A stretch of 64,000 nucleotides of DNA from Micrasema longulum (lineage: Eukaryota; Arthropoda; Insecta; Trichoptera; Brachycentridae). The DNA is taken from contig JAGVSM010001293.1 in assembly GCA_022494885.1 (NCBI GenBank), forward strand, positions 39,892 to 103,891. Direction: 5' to 3'. The notes below the pieces were generated by a model. That model did not search any database and was not told where the DNA came from. It saw nothing but the letters and a program-made list of their open reading frames with translations. Position 1 is the first letter of the stretch, and each line of letters starts with the position of its first letter. Below, piece by piece: positions 9,441 through 19,843 of this stretch. The position numbers and the translations under genes are program-made.

Positions 9441-10439
9441 ATGCATTCATAAAAACATAGGCAATTTATTTATGCGAAACTTCATGGTTGTCATCTATAA
9501 ATATATATTTTTTAAATTATTCCTTATTATTTATATTTGATTTTTGACATCCAGTAAGGTTCTCCAATCCGTGGCATGCATCAACTTTTCTGACTCCCTA
9601 CGACCAATGTCACGAAAGAGCGAGGTCAACACCTTCCGTAACTTGACAACACTCCCGTATTTCCACGATTCTGGCTAAAGGTTATGGACCTTTTTGCCTA
9701 CGTAATAGTGTTGTCTCGATGCCAGAACAGTGTTGACTCCTTCACTTAGTATCAGATCCCTATTAGAGTATCTCGTATTATGGTTGTGGTTGACGCTTGG
9801 GTAAATGTCTCTATATATTTACCGTTTTCAATATATACTGTTGAATAATATTCAGTACGAATTCTTTGAAGAGCAAGTCACTTGGATAAAGAAATGTTTT
9901 TTTTCAAATGACTCGGATTAAAGATTTCTGTGCAATTGCTACAGGTTCAAGGGCGGTTTTAGTTTTTTAGTACACATTTTTGACCAACTCTTATTTTGAC
10001 CAGTCTGTTTTTTGGTTGGCTGAAACATATATTTGCGTTTAGCAAGAAATCGGGTCAAGTACTTATTCGTTGTACTTAAGTTTCGAATAAATAAACACTT
10101 TTAGTAACACTCTTGCAAACATTTAATACGATTAACTCGTTGGGTTGTTTATTATATATTTTTACGGCCATGCACACGGGCCTTCTTTAGATCAATGATT
10201 TTTTAGCCAACGGAATTTTTACTTGACTTTAATTGCGTTCAGTTTGTAGTTTTGGATTTTATACATTCGATAACAAAACTACATAATGTTTCGCTTAGTT
10301 CTATGCATGTTGCCTCTCGCTAAAATGTTTTTTTCTTTTCCTTTCAGGTGAGTGTTAATGCCTTCATCAGCCTTTCCCATACTGTCCGTCCGCACATTAC
10401 ATGATGTGAGTATTACCCGATCTTTCGCTAACGTAATCA
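9441..10439. other. No gene recognised
   Basis: Unique sequence, AT-rich with a slightly GC-richer part at 9545-9770. No ORF, repeat or RNA that I can name. Confidence 0.35.
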
Positions 10440-10645
10440 TGTTTTAATTAACCTCACTCGACCCGCGGACACGACGGCTGTGATCTGCCGGTGGAATTGA
10501 CGAGGGGGGATGTTGACCTTTGCCGAACAGCACCAGTAATTATTATTGTGCCATTAGCGTTGCTCAACAGGTTTGCTCCGATGGCGAAAATCGCCATCGG
10601 TATTAGAAAATATTGCCTGACACATCACTTACGGTAGCAAGTTTC
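10440..10645. other. GC-richer non-repetitive block, candidate regulatory DNA
   Basis: A dense non-repetitive block (CCTCACTCGACCCGCGGAC, GATCTGCCGGTGGAATTGAC, then GTAATTATTATTGTGCC) with no ORF on either strand. Composition differs from the TE-rich surroundings. Function is unproven. Confidence 0.25.
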
Positions 10646-11559
10646 TCTTCCGCTCCTAACATATGGTATTGACCAGTGGCGAATAATGATTTTATTTACA
10701 CGTAAGCTATAAAAAAATATCATATATTTGTACCTACGTAGGAGGTACATAATATAATATAAATAATGTATACTATAAATTGATATTTTTCTGTGGTTCT
10801 ATGTGATACGTGATACAACAATTCTCATCCATGAAATCAACTCAAACGACGTAATTTCGTGATAAATTATTAATTACTTAAAAAAATTAATAGAAAATAG
10901 CACTGTGAATTCAGGTATTCAATTGAAATGTCAACTGGCCGAATTATTCTAAAAAATAATAGTGCTAAAAACGGCCGCATCGAGCGCCATATGTCCTGCA
11001 ATATGACGTATGAAAGTAATTATGGTCTTTTGTCAAAAGTACCATCTCAAAGAAAAATAGCCCTTTAGAAATTATGTTTGAAATACTATTTTCCAAATCA
11101 AGAATCTTCAAATAATTTGTGTAATCTGCAAGTTCAATGTAGGAGAAAAAACCTGCACTGGGGTTAATACATTCGAAATACATGTAGACTTATGTTCATG
11201 AAAAAATAAACTGGAATAATCGGCTAGTTTCTTAGCTCACCGCAGGCGCTAGGCGCGTTTTATTAAAAATTATATTTATATTAAGATAGAAATACAAACT
11301 GTGGAAATGATTTAAAATAAATGTTAATTATTCATTTGTTTTTCTGTAAATAAAGTTCCAATAAAACATTATTATGGTTAGCCAAATATAATGGTAAGCT
11401 GCGCATAATCGCTTCTATACACGGTTCGCCCCTGGTATTGACAGCATGTAGCGAGATCGTCTTGTTATAAGTTCCGCGTCTTATTGATCTGAATGCGAAT
11501 GAACGTCTCATGTGAATTTGTTGCAACAGAAAGGGAAAATGATGTAATAACTTATATTT
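10646..11559. other. No gene recognised
   Basis: AT-rich unique DNA. A minus frame at 10965-11183 has no recognisable motif and is taken as chance. Confidence 0.35.
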
Positions 11560-11940
11560 ACTATTACTACTACTACTACTACCATCACGCCATTTCCCCG
11601 TAGGGGTAAGCAGAGAGAATGGACCGCCACACACGTCTATCCTGGCATACAATCCTAGCCTCTTCCACATTCATGCATCTTGTCATACATGCCCTTCGGT
11701 TCTGTCTGCTTTTGACATGACCAGACTTAAGATTTTGGTTTATCTGATCATGCCACGTCTTCCTTGGTCGTCCTCGTCTAACGTTGCCGTTCATTTTGCC
11801 ATATATACTTGTTTTACCATTCTCTTGTCGTCCATTCGTTCTACGTGACCAAACCATCTCAGAGACCCTTTCTTAATCTTATCAATTATACTTGTCTCAG
11901 ATTTACACTCTCGCCTGATTTCATCATTCGTAATATAAGT
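11560..11940 (-). mobile_element. RTE-like LINE, 5'-truncated copy with (TAG)n tail
   Basis: The minus strand codes, with one frameshift near 11800, for TNDEIRRECKSETSIIDKIKK, then LRWFGHVERMDD, then RRGRPRKTWHDQINQN, RRACMTRCMNVEEA and WRSILSAYPYGEMA, then a stop. The stop is followed at once by a TAG/TAC trinucleotide tail on the genomic left (11560-11583). A very short 3'UTR with a simple-repeat tail is typical of RTE-clade LINEs. The break near 11940 is the 5' truncation. Confidence 0.85.
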
Positions 11941-11949
11941 TATTAATTT

Positions 11950-12060
11950 AAAAAATACTTGGTACACTTCCACTTATTTATTTTGACCAATTAGCGCTTT
12001 CACCCTCTAATGGGCATCTTCAGACTGGTGAATATTATACAGTGTATGGATAATTTATAT
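11950..12060 (-). mobile_element. Penelope-like terminal segment
   Basis: It carries the hammerhead motif at 11986-12029 and, 3' of it on the minus strand, AAAATAAATAAGTGG, the same style of tail as in the 2.3 kb copy (AAAATAAATATTAGTGG). A truncated relative is at 48660-48725. No coding region is attached. Confidence 0.55.
11986..12029 (-). ncRNA. Hammerhead ribozyme, complete core
   Basis: Minus strand order: ACCAGT (stem I), CTGAAGA (core), T, GCCC-ATTAGA-GGGT (stem II), GAAA (core), GCGC (self-complementary stem III), TA (U16.1 and H17), ATTGGT (stem I partner, 6 pairs including one G-T). All invariant core positions of a type I hammerhead are present. Cleavage would fall after H17, between 11992 and 11991. 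The minimal palindromic stem III suggests activity as a dimer, as proposed for Penelope-like ribozymes. Activity is inferred, not shown. Confidence 0.7.
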
Positions 12061-12126
12061 AAAACTTAATATTACTCGTATCTTAAGTGTAGGTACATTT
12101 AAAAATAAGTTGAAAAAAATACAATA

Positions 12127-12307
12127 CGCAATATTGCAATGGAACAGAGTGAGAAAAATGATCGAAATATGTGTTGCCCCCTTAGTTAGACCCTGTACAT
12201 TCTTACAAAACAATAAATATTTTTCATAACAAAGAATATCCTCTTAAAGTACACCGCCAACACATGTTTCGATCATTTGTCTCACTCTGTTCCATTGCGA
12301 TATTGCG
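12127..12307. mobile_element. 181 bp TIR element
   Basis: Inverted repeats of about 50 bp begin CGCAATATTGCAATGGAACA and end in the reverse complement (TGTTCCATTGCGATATTGCG). The arms differ by only a few bases. No clear target duplication. The superfamily is unassigned. Confidence 0.65.
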
Positions 12308-13100
12308 AAAAGTGGCCATTTAAACCAGCCGATAACAGGTCATAAGTTTATTTTTTTTTATCAATATTCCTACAGAGATGAGGTAGAATTTTTTCAAATT
12401 CAGGATTATCGATATTCGAGCGTTTACAGGGCTTATGACCTGTCATTGGCTGGGTTGAGTGGCCACTTTACGTTTTTTACAACATTCCCCATTCCGCTTA
12501 TTAGCGAATATCGACACTGGTACCATTTTGATTCTTGTATATATCTTATTAAATGAGAAAGCATTCACTAGCGTGTTGGAGCACCATCTATGTATTGATA
12601 TTGAAGTTAAGTATTTTTAATTAGCATATTACTTTATTTTATGTATTTAAGACTCTTCCGAGTTAAATTAAGTACTAGTAATCGCCTGCAGATGATTCTG
12701 CAATTTATTTATACTTATATTTTGACCAGATCTTATTACACAACATTATTTTTTGGTATGTGTATTTTTGTACATACACATTCGCTAATAAGCGGAATGG
12801 GGAATGTTGTAAAAAACGTAAAGTGGCCACTCAACCCAGCCAATGACAGGTCATAAGCCCTGTAAACGCTCGAATATCGATAATCCTGAATTTGAAAAAA
12901 TTCTACCTCATCTCTGTAGGAATATTGATAAAAAATATATACCTACTCCCCCTCGGGAGAAATCCAGATTTGTGTATGTACAAAAATACACATACCAAAA
13001 AATAATGTTGTGTAACAGGTCATAAGCCCTGTAAACGCCTGGACATTCATATTTCCTTCTCAATAATGTTTTCTATATCTGTTGCAAGAAATTTAGATTG
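12308..13100. mobile_element. FB foldback family, complex interrupted copy
   Basis: FB sequence (AGTGGCCATTTAAACCAGCC) leads into a block bracketed by the direct repeat TAACAGGTCATAAG (12333-12346 and 13013-13026), after which FB continues (CCCTGTAAACGCC). Inside are an exact 150 bp inverted repeat (12359-12508 with 12781-12930) and an exact 45 bp inverted repeat (12736-12780 with 12971-13015). The 150 bp arms are themselves FB-like. No ORF of note. Confidence 0.65.
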
Positions 13101-13192
13101 AAAAAATGTACCATAAACGCCTCACTTTGAATTTAGTGATGTTTTTTGCAGATGTCAGAAATAGTGAAAAGTTGGAAATTTTGAAAACAATT

Positions 13193-13241
13193 CACCGGTT
13201 CTGAAGATACCTACTTAGTTAGGCAAAAGTGCTCGTTGGTG
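13193..13241 (+). ncRNA. Degenerate hammerhead-like motif
   Basis: Plus strand order: CACCGGTT, CTGAAGA, TA, CCTA-CTTAGT-TAGG, CAAA, A, GTGC, TC, GTTGGTG. Stems I and II can form (several G-T pairs in stem I), but the invariant G12 is C. It is most like the 12.0 kb motif. The tail AAATTAAAAA follows. Probably a dead Penelope-type ribozyme. Confidence 0.45.
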
Positions 13242-13920
13242 AAATTAAAAAAAAAAACTTAACCAATGTGTTTTTATCGAAAATTTTGTCAAAATAATTG
13301 CTTAATTTTATTTTGCAAAAAAATTACATTTATATAATTTCCTGGGGAGCAATACAACCTGTCTATAAACATTTGGACATACTCAAAACATTGTTGATTT
13401 TTTTAATGTTTTCCCCTTCTAACTCCGCAAAATTTTCCATTTCAGGTTATTTTAAGATCCTGATCAAAACTTGCTTACCCAATTGGCATTTCTGCGATTT
13501 CAAATCCATCTGTCAAGGGAGGCAAAGTTTACTAATGAAAATCGTTCCTTTTTCGAATTCCACGACCCCCTCCGCTCTGCCCCAATTTACCCCCCTCCAT
13601 CGTACACCACTCGATTTTTTATCTTCCCTTTTCAAGTATTTATTGTATTAGAGAATTATTCTTTGATCACTTTCTGGTCTCCGTTTTTGGACTCAACTGA
13701 GAGGATTTTACAAATTCTAAAATTGGTTTGAAAATTTGTATTTCGTTTTAATGCGTTTTCTTTTATACGATGCCTTACATCAAAGAGTTAATTTTAAAAT
13801 ATTAATTATATTTGCCGTGTTCGTAGCTAGTCTGTCGGTCACGGCACCACCCGGATACCATTTAACAATTTTAAATTATAACGTGGCCTAGACCAAAATA
13901 ATTTAATATTTTACTTTGCT
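13242..13920. other. No gene; FB end at 13352-13386
   Basis: A short FB terminus lies at 13352-13386 (AACATTTGGACATACTCAAA, then CATTGTTGAT). The rest is unique; a C-rich stretch at 13560-13610 and two overlapping plus frames have no recognisable motif. Confidence 0.35.
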
Positions 13921-14265
13921 CACTTATTATTATTGTGGATAATTTATACAGCGCCATTTTTGTAAAAATCACCTCAACGGCGCTTTACAATATCCCAACA
14001 CGTCTTGCAGCTACATAGAGCATTGGCGGTTGGGATTCAAGTCCCTTGTTCAAAATTATAATTTAATTTAGTAACAGATAGGAGCTAGATTACATAATGT
14101 CTTGCTGCTACAGAGCGCATGTACGGTATGAAGACTAGCCCCCATTTACATTATTTAAAAAATGAATTTTAGTTTTTCTGATTATTTTTTCAAAATAGTT
14201 TACAAATAAGAGCTGGATCAACATATCCTGTAGCGACAGAGCGCACCCAAACATTTTGTTAACAA
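13921..14265 (-). mobile_element. L2-B LINE 3'UTR fragment
   Basis: It starts at the L2-B 3' end (GGATAATTTATACAGCGCCA with AATCACCTCAACGGCGC) and contains three diverged units of the family's motif (near 14000, 14098 and 14222). No coding part remains. Confidence 0.7.
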
Positions 14266-14930
14266 CAAAACTGTGTTATATTTATTTTATATTTAAAAAA
14301 ATATATATTTATCAAAAGTATACAAAAATTAATATATAAATTATCAAGTCCCACTGAACTGCATGAAATGCAGTTCGTCAGCAGGTGCTTATAGTTAAGT
14401 TCTAATATCTATATATATATATACATAATCTTATCTCTTCAATTCTATAAACATATAAAACCTCTTATTACTATGGAAAATAAAAAACATGTACATCGAA
14501 AATAAAAAAGAAAAATACTAAAAAATCTTAATATGAAAACCACGTTCTAAAAGCCAGATTCTTAGCAGACGTCTTTCTCTTGAGCCAGATAAGTTTTTTG
14601 ATTTTTAATATTTAATGAATAATCACGAAGTTAATGCTTTTAAAATAAATTTTATAAAATGAAAATAGCTTAGTAACGTGTAACTAAAGAGAAACGTCAG
14701 CCTATCATGACATAATTTGAAAGCTAATGATTTTTTTCCACAGGCGTTCACGCTGAAAGGAAAAGTTTAAATTTTCCGAGTTTTACTAGATTCTTTTTGC
14801 TGCCTCTAAAATCCGTTCACTAGAGACGTGTTAAGTATGTTTGAGAACAAATAAATGTTGAGCTCATCATAAATCATCGAACTCTTGTCCGGACACGATG
14901 GCGCATAGGGCACTGGATTGTTAAATAAAT
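14266..14930. other. AT-rich unique DNA, no gene
   Basis: Very AT-rich. A perfect small hairpin (AACTGCAT/ATGCAGTT) at 14357-14375 with TCGTCAG beside it is discussed under rejected items. Nothing else recognised. Confidence 0.35.
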
Positions 14931-14934
14931 CCGT

Positions 14935-15005
14935 TTGCGGTCCCGTGGCTAGTGTTGCGGACTCACGGATCAGAGGTGCGAGGTTCGAACCCCACTCAAT
15001 CCCAA
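14935..15005 (+). mobile_element. SINE B head fragment
   Basis: The tRNA-like head GGTCCCGTGGCTAGTGTTGC, then GGACTCACGGATCAG and the B box GGTTCGAACCC, match the SINE B heads at 22331 and 61985. The family body is missing, so the copy is 3'-truncated or replaced. Confidence 0.7.
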
Positions 15006-15024
15006 TTTAAATATTCATTTATTT

Positions 15025-15212
15025 TTTATTTTATTTTATTTTTGCACCACACAACAGACGAGGAGGCCCAATTACAGTGGTGAATTACATTACAAAACAC
15101 CCAGGCTTGAGAAAAATCACATTGATTTATTTTGTGTTCTCACCGGGAATCGAACTCGGAACCTTCCGTGAGTGAGTCAAGCGTCTTGACCACTACACCA
15201 CGGAGGCCGCCG
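15025..15212 (-). mobile_element. SINE A, copy 2
   Basis: The complete family structure is on the minus strand: head GGCGGCCTCCGTGGTGTAGT, B box GTTCGATTCCCGG, body GGTGTTTTGTAATGTAATTC and tail GTGGTGCAAAAATAAAAT. About 185 bp. Confidence 0.85.
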
Positions 15213-15339
15213 TCTTTATTTGAATAATATAATAAGAGTATCATATTAAGTTTTTTTTTTTTTTAATTTTAATTTTATATAACAATTCAGTGTCATATGG
15301 ACTATAGTGTATAGATCATCATCATGTATCATCATCATC

Positions 15340-15720
15340 ATTTATTTATTCATATATATGTACATTACAAAATAAAATATCTTCATTCATACATATAGAA
15401 ATAATTAGGTATTTATAAAAAAAACACATTAGTATACATAATATCCAAAGAATAATATGTTAAAAAAGTAAGAGAATCTTGTAACGAAAAACTCCCTCAG
15501 AGACGTGAAAAATGTCAATGTCCAAAGTGATATTGTTCAACATATAGATAGCCCTTCCAACAGGCATAACCATTGGCAGGTTGGTCCTGTATATTGGAAT
15601 GTGAAACAGTCTATGTTGACGCTGTCTAAGGTAATTATCAGGAACATAAAAGCTAATGCTCCGCGTAATTTCAGGGTTGTCAATAATACCGCGCAATAGA
15701 TAAAGGTTTGATGATTAATA
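15340..15720 (-). mobile_element. Jockey-like LINE 3' end
   Basis: The minus frame reads MRGIIDNPEITRSISFYVP, then LFHIPIYRTNLPMV and LDIDIFHVSEGVF, the closing block of jockey-type ORF2 (L-F-x-x-P-x-x-R-T-N followed by D-I-D-I-F). After the stop the 3'UTR runs left to a TAAATAAATGATG-type repeat tail near 15340. It is 5'-truncated near 15720. Confidence 0.7.
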
Positions 15721-16120
15721 ATAAGCTTAACATTTTGTTCTCAAACACCTTTTCATATATAAAATGAACGGACTTCAAAGCCACAGTAAAAACACAAGTA
15801 AATTTCAAGTTTTCCGTGATAAAAAATAAACATCTGTGGAAGAAATAAATTTCTTCTCAAATTATGTTTTAACGTCTGATTTTAAAATTCTCGAATTTTC
15901 CAAATTAAATAAGTTCGTATAAAAAGTGTGTTAATAATGTAATAATCTTGTTCGCAAGTCCCTACTACCCTTAGAGAATCGCCTACTGAGTACATAATAC
16001 GTTTTTCAAGTTGTTATGAACTTTTAATCCGATCCTTTGCTTGATTATTATCGTTATAACTTTTATTTTGCTGTGCCGCCATTACAAAATCACCTTCGTG
16101 TTATTTATTCATATTTTTTT
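15721..16120. other. No gene recognised
   Basis: AT-rich unique sequence. Confidence 0.35.
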
Positions 16121-16122
16121 TG

Positions 16123-16680
16123 TCAATAATAATAATGTTTGGATAATTTATATAGCGCCATTTTTGAGAAAATCACCTCAAGGGCACCTCAAGGGCGCTG
16201 TACAATAAATAAATATCCCAGAACGTCTTGCTGCTACGGAGCGCATGGACGGTTGGGATTCTAGTTCCTCGTCTCCAATTATGATATATTACAATTATGA
16301 CATATATGAGCTAGATTACAGAACGTCTTGCAGCTACAGAGCACATGGACAATAAGACATCTAGCCCCCATTTCCTTTTTTATTTTCAATTTTTTTATTT
16401 GACAATGAAGTTTTGAGTTTAATACCCGTATGCAGAGACAAAACTTAAGGTGAGGAAAGTACAATCTAATCTCAAATGCGGAGAATAACCCGAAGGTAAA
16501 GTCAATAGAATGTAATTTCCTCACCTTAAGTTTTGTCTCTGCATACGGGTATAAGTGATATTTTAAAAAAGAAATAAAAAGCAAATTTATAAAATTAGAA
16601 TTCAGATAACAACAAGTCTTGCAGCTACTGAGCGGCATGGACGGTTGAAATTCTAGACCCCTTTGTTGTTTATTTACAAA
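16123..16680 (-). mobile_element. L2-B LINE 3'UTR, interrupted by a MITE
   Basis: From the 3' end at 16123 (TAATAATAATGTTTGGATAA, ATAGCGCCATTTTTG) it carries motif units near 16219, 16320 and 16617. The 129 bp MITE at 16423-16551 splits it. A short local duplication (CACCTCAAGGG) lies at 16175-16196. No coding part. Confidence 0.8.
16423..16551. mobile_element. 129 bp MITE, copy 2 (inside L2-B)
   Basis: Same ends, length and TAA duplication (16420-16422, 16552-16554) as copy 1, but inserted in the opposite orientation, judged by its interior. The L2-B copy at 52380-52405 shows the uninterrupted target (GTTTAAGTGATATTTT). Confidence 0.9.
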
Positions 16681-16689
16681 AAATATTTT

Positions 16690-17650
16690 TAATTTTGGCT
16701 GCCGTTTTTAACGAGTTGTATTTGTATTTCGTTTTTAACGAGCTCATTTTTCAGAACATAATTTCAAACTAGCGTTTTATAAAGCATCATGTCTATTTAA
16801 TCAGACCCGAGTGTTCAGTAACCTGTTAATTGACATGTTTGGAATATACCTTATTTTAATTTATTATCATTGTTTGTTATGTGGAAAAAATAAAATGAAT
16901 AAAAATATACCTATATTTTTTTTCATACAGAAAACTGAATTTTACTTTGGAGAAAAAATATAAATAAATGTTATCTTCTCATTGTAATCTGGGTCTGTAG
17001 CTCAATCACAAATAACTAACTACGTGCTTAAAATCATGCCAAGCATTTGAGCGATCACAATGAACAAAAATGGACACGCTTAAGTTATCGCAGTCATAAG
17101 TCAGCGCGTGTGTAATCTCTAAGTCAACGCTTACGTTGGTTTGTTTTTAGTTTTCCTCGTAAATAAATACAGTTCATTGGCGAAAAATCGGCGTTTACTA
17201 TAAAAAATAATATTGTATATAATACAAAAAAGTGAAAAATAAATTACAATTCCTATGGCGACTGCTTTTCTTGACGTTTGGCTTGCCAACCGCCGATGCC
17301 GGCTAAATGCAATGAATAGCGTGATAAATAATAAATAAATAAAAAAAATAGCAGTTTTGGAATATTTTCCATATTTACACCGGTGAAATGCAAATATGTG
17401 ATTGCGCAGCAGGATTGTCCGTCTCGAAACGTAAATATTTGACATTTAATATTAGGTGTTCACGGATGTTCCATTGTGATCGCGAATACAATAAACAACC
17501 ATGGTGAGAAATTGTTATCACGACGCTTATTAGCACGTCGATAGTTATTTGTTATTGAGTTACTGGACTGGTACCAGTGCAGCACTGTGTACTGTATTCA
17601 AATTCTATTAAATGTCACTTTTATTTTTACGTATGGCACCTTTGACGAAG
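16690..17650. other. No gene recognised
   Basis: Unique AT-rich DNA. A minus frame at 17131-17445 has no recognisable domain. GGTCTGTAGCTCAATCAC near 16989 is faintly A-box-like, but no B box follows. Confidence 0.35.
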
Positions 17651-17654
17651 GGGT

Positions 17655-17720
17655 GCAACGTATGTATGGAGAGGAAGCGAGGTCTGCACTCAAAGACAGA
17701 GTGATTTGGCGATCATCCTT
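17655..17720 (+). mobile_element. RTE-like LINE scrap
   Basis: It encodes EARSALKDRVIWRSS, matching the end of the RTE-like ORF (EARSVCKDKVIWRSVVSAY at 30.4 kb). About 60 bp only. Confidence 0.6.
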
Positions 17721-18930
17721 TTTTATTTGTTTGATATTTATTGGATTGTGAACTGAGGCCAAAGCTCCTTTTGTAATTCCACCCGTGCGCTTTCTACCCT
17801 CTACCTGTCGACCTTTCGTCTCTACCCCGACTGGACAAATTCGAAAAGAAATCCTTTGTAAATGTGGCCACAACGTCAAAGGTTTCTGCACAAAGGGTCA
17901 GACACGAACGAAAAAGGGATGTAACGCGACGCCTGATTGACGCGGTGGCTCCAATTCTTCGTTTTCTGCTCGTCAGGCTGCTTCTCTCTCATTCTTCTGA
18001 GAAACTGGAAAGAATTGTGCATTGACGAGTTTTGGTTTTGTTGAAACATCCCAGGATTTGGCATAATAAATCAGAGGGATGATGACTAAGTATGATATGC
18101 CGCTTTTTCGGCAAAATATGGTATTTATTTATTTATACTTTTACACTGTTTGTATTATTTTTTTTCATACAGAATAATGTTCCCTCACTGGGGTGTCCCG
18201 TGGCGAGGGAAACATTTTACAAAATGTGAAACATGCCTAAGATAGTGTTTTTTATTTTTTACTATTATATCAAATTGTATTGTAGTATTGGCAAATACGC
18301 ATTTCATAGATACATATTTTTTTTTTTCGTGATAATATATGCTTGCTTGTTTATTAATTTAACTCAAAAATGCCTTTCTTGCTTACCTTAACACTTTATT
18401 TATTGCTTGTTTTACAGAATTTATTTCATAAGCTTATATCTTTGCATTTTTTGTTTATATGCTTACTGTTTTTTCTTGCATACCTTTGTTATTATGGTTT
18501 TTTTTTTTTACTATGTAAAACTTTTTATTATATCCTTTTTAACTAAATTTCACATATTTTTTCTGTATATTCTGTGTTTCATTTTTAGTATGTTAGCATG
18601 TATTTCATTTTTACTTTTTGTAAATGCCTTTTGGGCGTTAATGAACAAAATAAAAAAATAAAATAATAACAAAAAAAAATTAAAAAATAATCCAATTAAC
18701 CTAATTATAATTAACATAATAAACAATAAAAAACTAAAATATTCATAAAAAACATAACTAATTTATATAGCCCAATAGAAAAAATTCATTACCAGTGCAC
18801 ACATTTTACATATTTGGCTTGATTCACTCATCGATCCGTGCGCAACCCACCTCCCCTATCCATTTCTTAATAGCAATTTTATATTGTGAGAACTTACTTA
18901 TTGTCCTTATAGATAATGGAAGTAGACTGT
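17721..18930. other. No gene recognised
   Basis: Unique DNA. The 84-residue frame at 18407-18661 is Phe/Tyr/Leu-rich only because the strand is T-rich. Two short minus frames at 17598-18064 show no domain. Confidence 0.35.
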
Positions 18931-18934
18931 ACAC

Positions 18935-19422
18935 TACACTGGCTACGTTTCCACAGAGGGTCGAATACAAACTCTGTTGGCTTATGTATAAGTCATTGCA
19001 CAACTCTGCTCCGGAATATCTAAGAGAACTATGCATTCCAGATGAACTAGCTGACAGGCGTCTCACGCTTAGATCAGCTACGTCTACGGCGAGAGATTAT
19101 GCCTCTACGCAAACAGCGCACTAAATTTAGTGAACGCGCATTTGCGGTCGCAGGCCCTATGGCATGGAATGCTCTCCCAGCAGACGTGCGAGGCTGTGAA
19201 AGTGAAGTGATGTTTCGGAAAAAACTTAAAACCCACTTGTTCTCTAAATCATTTGAATAAATCCGCAGCATGTGACAAAAAAAATAATTGTTTTAATTAA
19301 ATTACAAATTTAAAAAGCTTCTTTTAAATTTATTTAACAATAGAATCACTATATAAAGTGCCCCTGAGGTATTATATTATGAAAATGGCGCTATATAAGG
19401 TATCCGTAATAATAATAATTTA
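18935..19422 (+). mobile_element. L2-A LINE 3' end, well preserved
   Basis: With one frameshift it codes for VEYKLCWLMYKSLHNSAPEY, then LRELCIPDELADRRLTLRSA, TKFSERAFAVAGPMAWNALP and KLKTHLFSKSFE, then a stop near 19258. The 3'UTR of about 150 bp ends with AAAGTGCCCCTGAGGT and ATGGCGCTATATAAG and an AAT repeat, the standard L2/CR1 tail. It is 5'-truncated. Confidence 0.85.
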
Positions 19423-19840
19423 ACCGAGTAGTAGGCCAATCCTCTTTGACCGAAGGATGTATTTTTTTTTGCAGCATCAGGGTGGAGTATCTAGTAACTC
19501 TTGTATTTGTAACGGAAAGTAGAGAATAATGTTTACGTGCGTATAGTAACAAAGTTTTTACATAAAGTTGTTTTATAGATTTAACATTAAAATTTTCAAA
19601 TATACCTATGTATGATTTTGAAGGGTTAGAGAATTTAGGCATGTCACTTTATTATACATATGTGTATTTTACTATTCCCAAAAATGGCAAATTGGCACAT
19701 ATATCAATTAACAATAAACATAACTTAAGAACAAACGTTACGCACTATTTTCAGAAATGGAGTGATGGTTGATAATTTATAATACGTCTTGTTTTACCGT
19801 CTTTGTTTTTGATGGTAAAATATGACATATCGGACTGACG
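19423..19840. other. No gene recognised
   Basis: Unique sequence. The minus frame 19391-19642 (NVKSIKQLYVKTLLLYARKH) may be a degraded LINE piece but lacks a diagnostic motif. Confidence 0.3.
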
Positions 19841-19843
19841 TTT

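Noticed and set aside
10335..10375. CTGATGA ... CCT GAAA on the minus strand, hammerhead-like
   Set aside because: Stem II would be 3 bp with a large loop, and neither stem I nor stem III can form.
14345..14390. CTGACGA followed by a perfect 7 bp hairpin on the minus strand, hammerhead-like
   Set aside because: The sequence after the hairpin is TCAG instead of GAAA, there is no stem III and stem I cannot be paired convincingly. At best a very decayed PLE ribozyme.
17960..18000. TCGTCAG on the plus strand (CTGACGA on minus)
   Set aside because: GAAA follows after only 3 bases, so no stem II is possible.
18407..18661. 84-residue hydrophobic ORF resembling a membrane protein
   Set aside because: Phe/Leu/Tyr content is explained by T-rich DNA; no other feature supports a gene.
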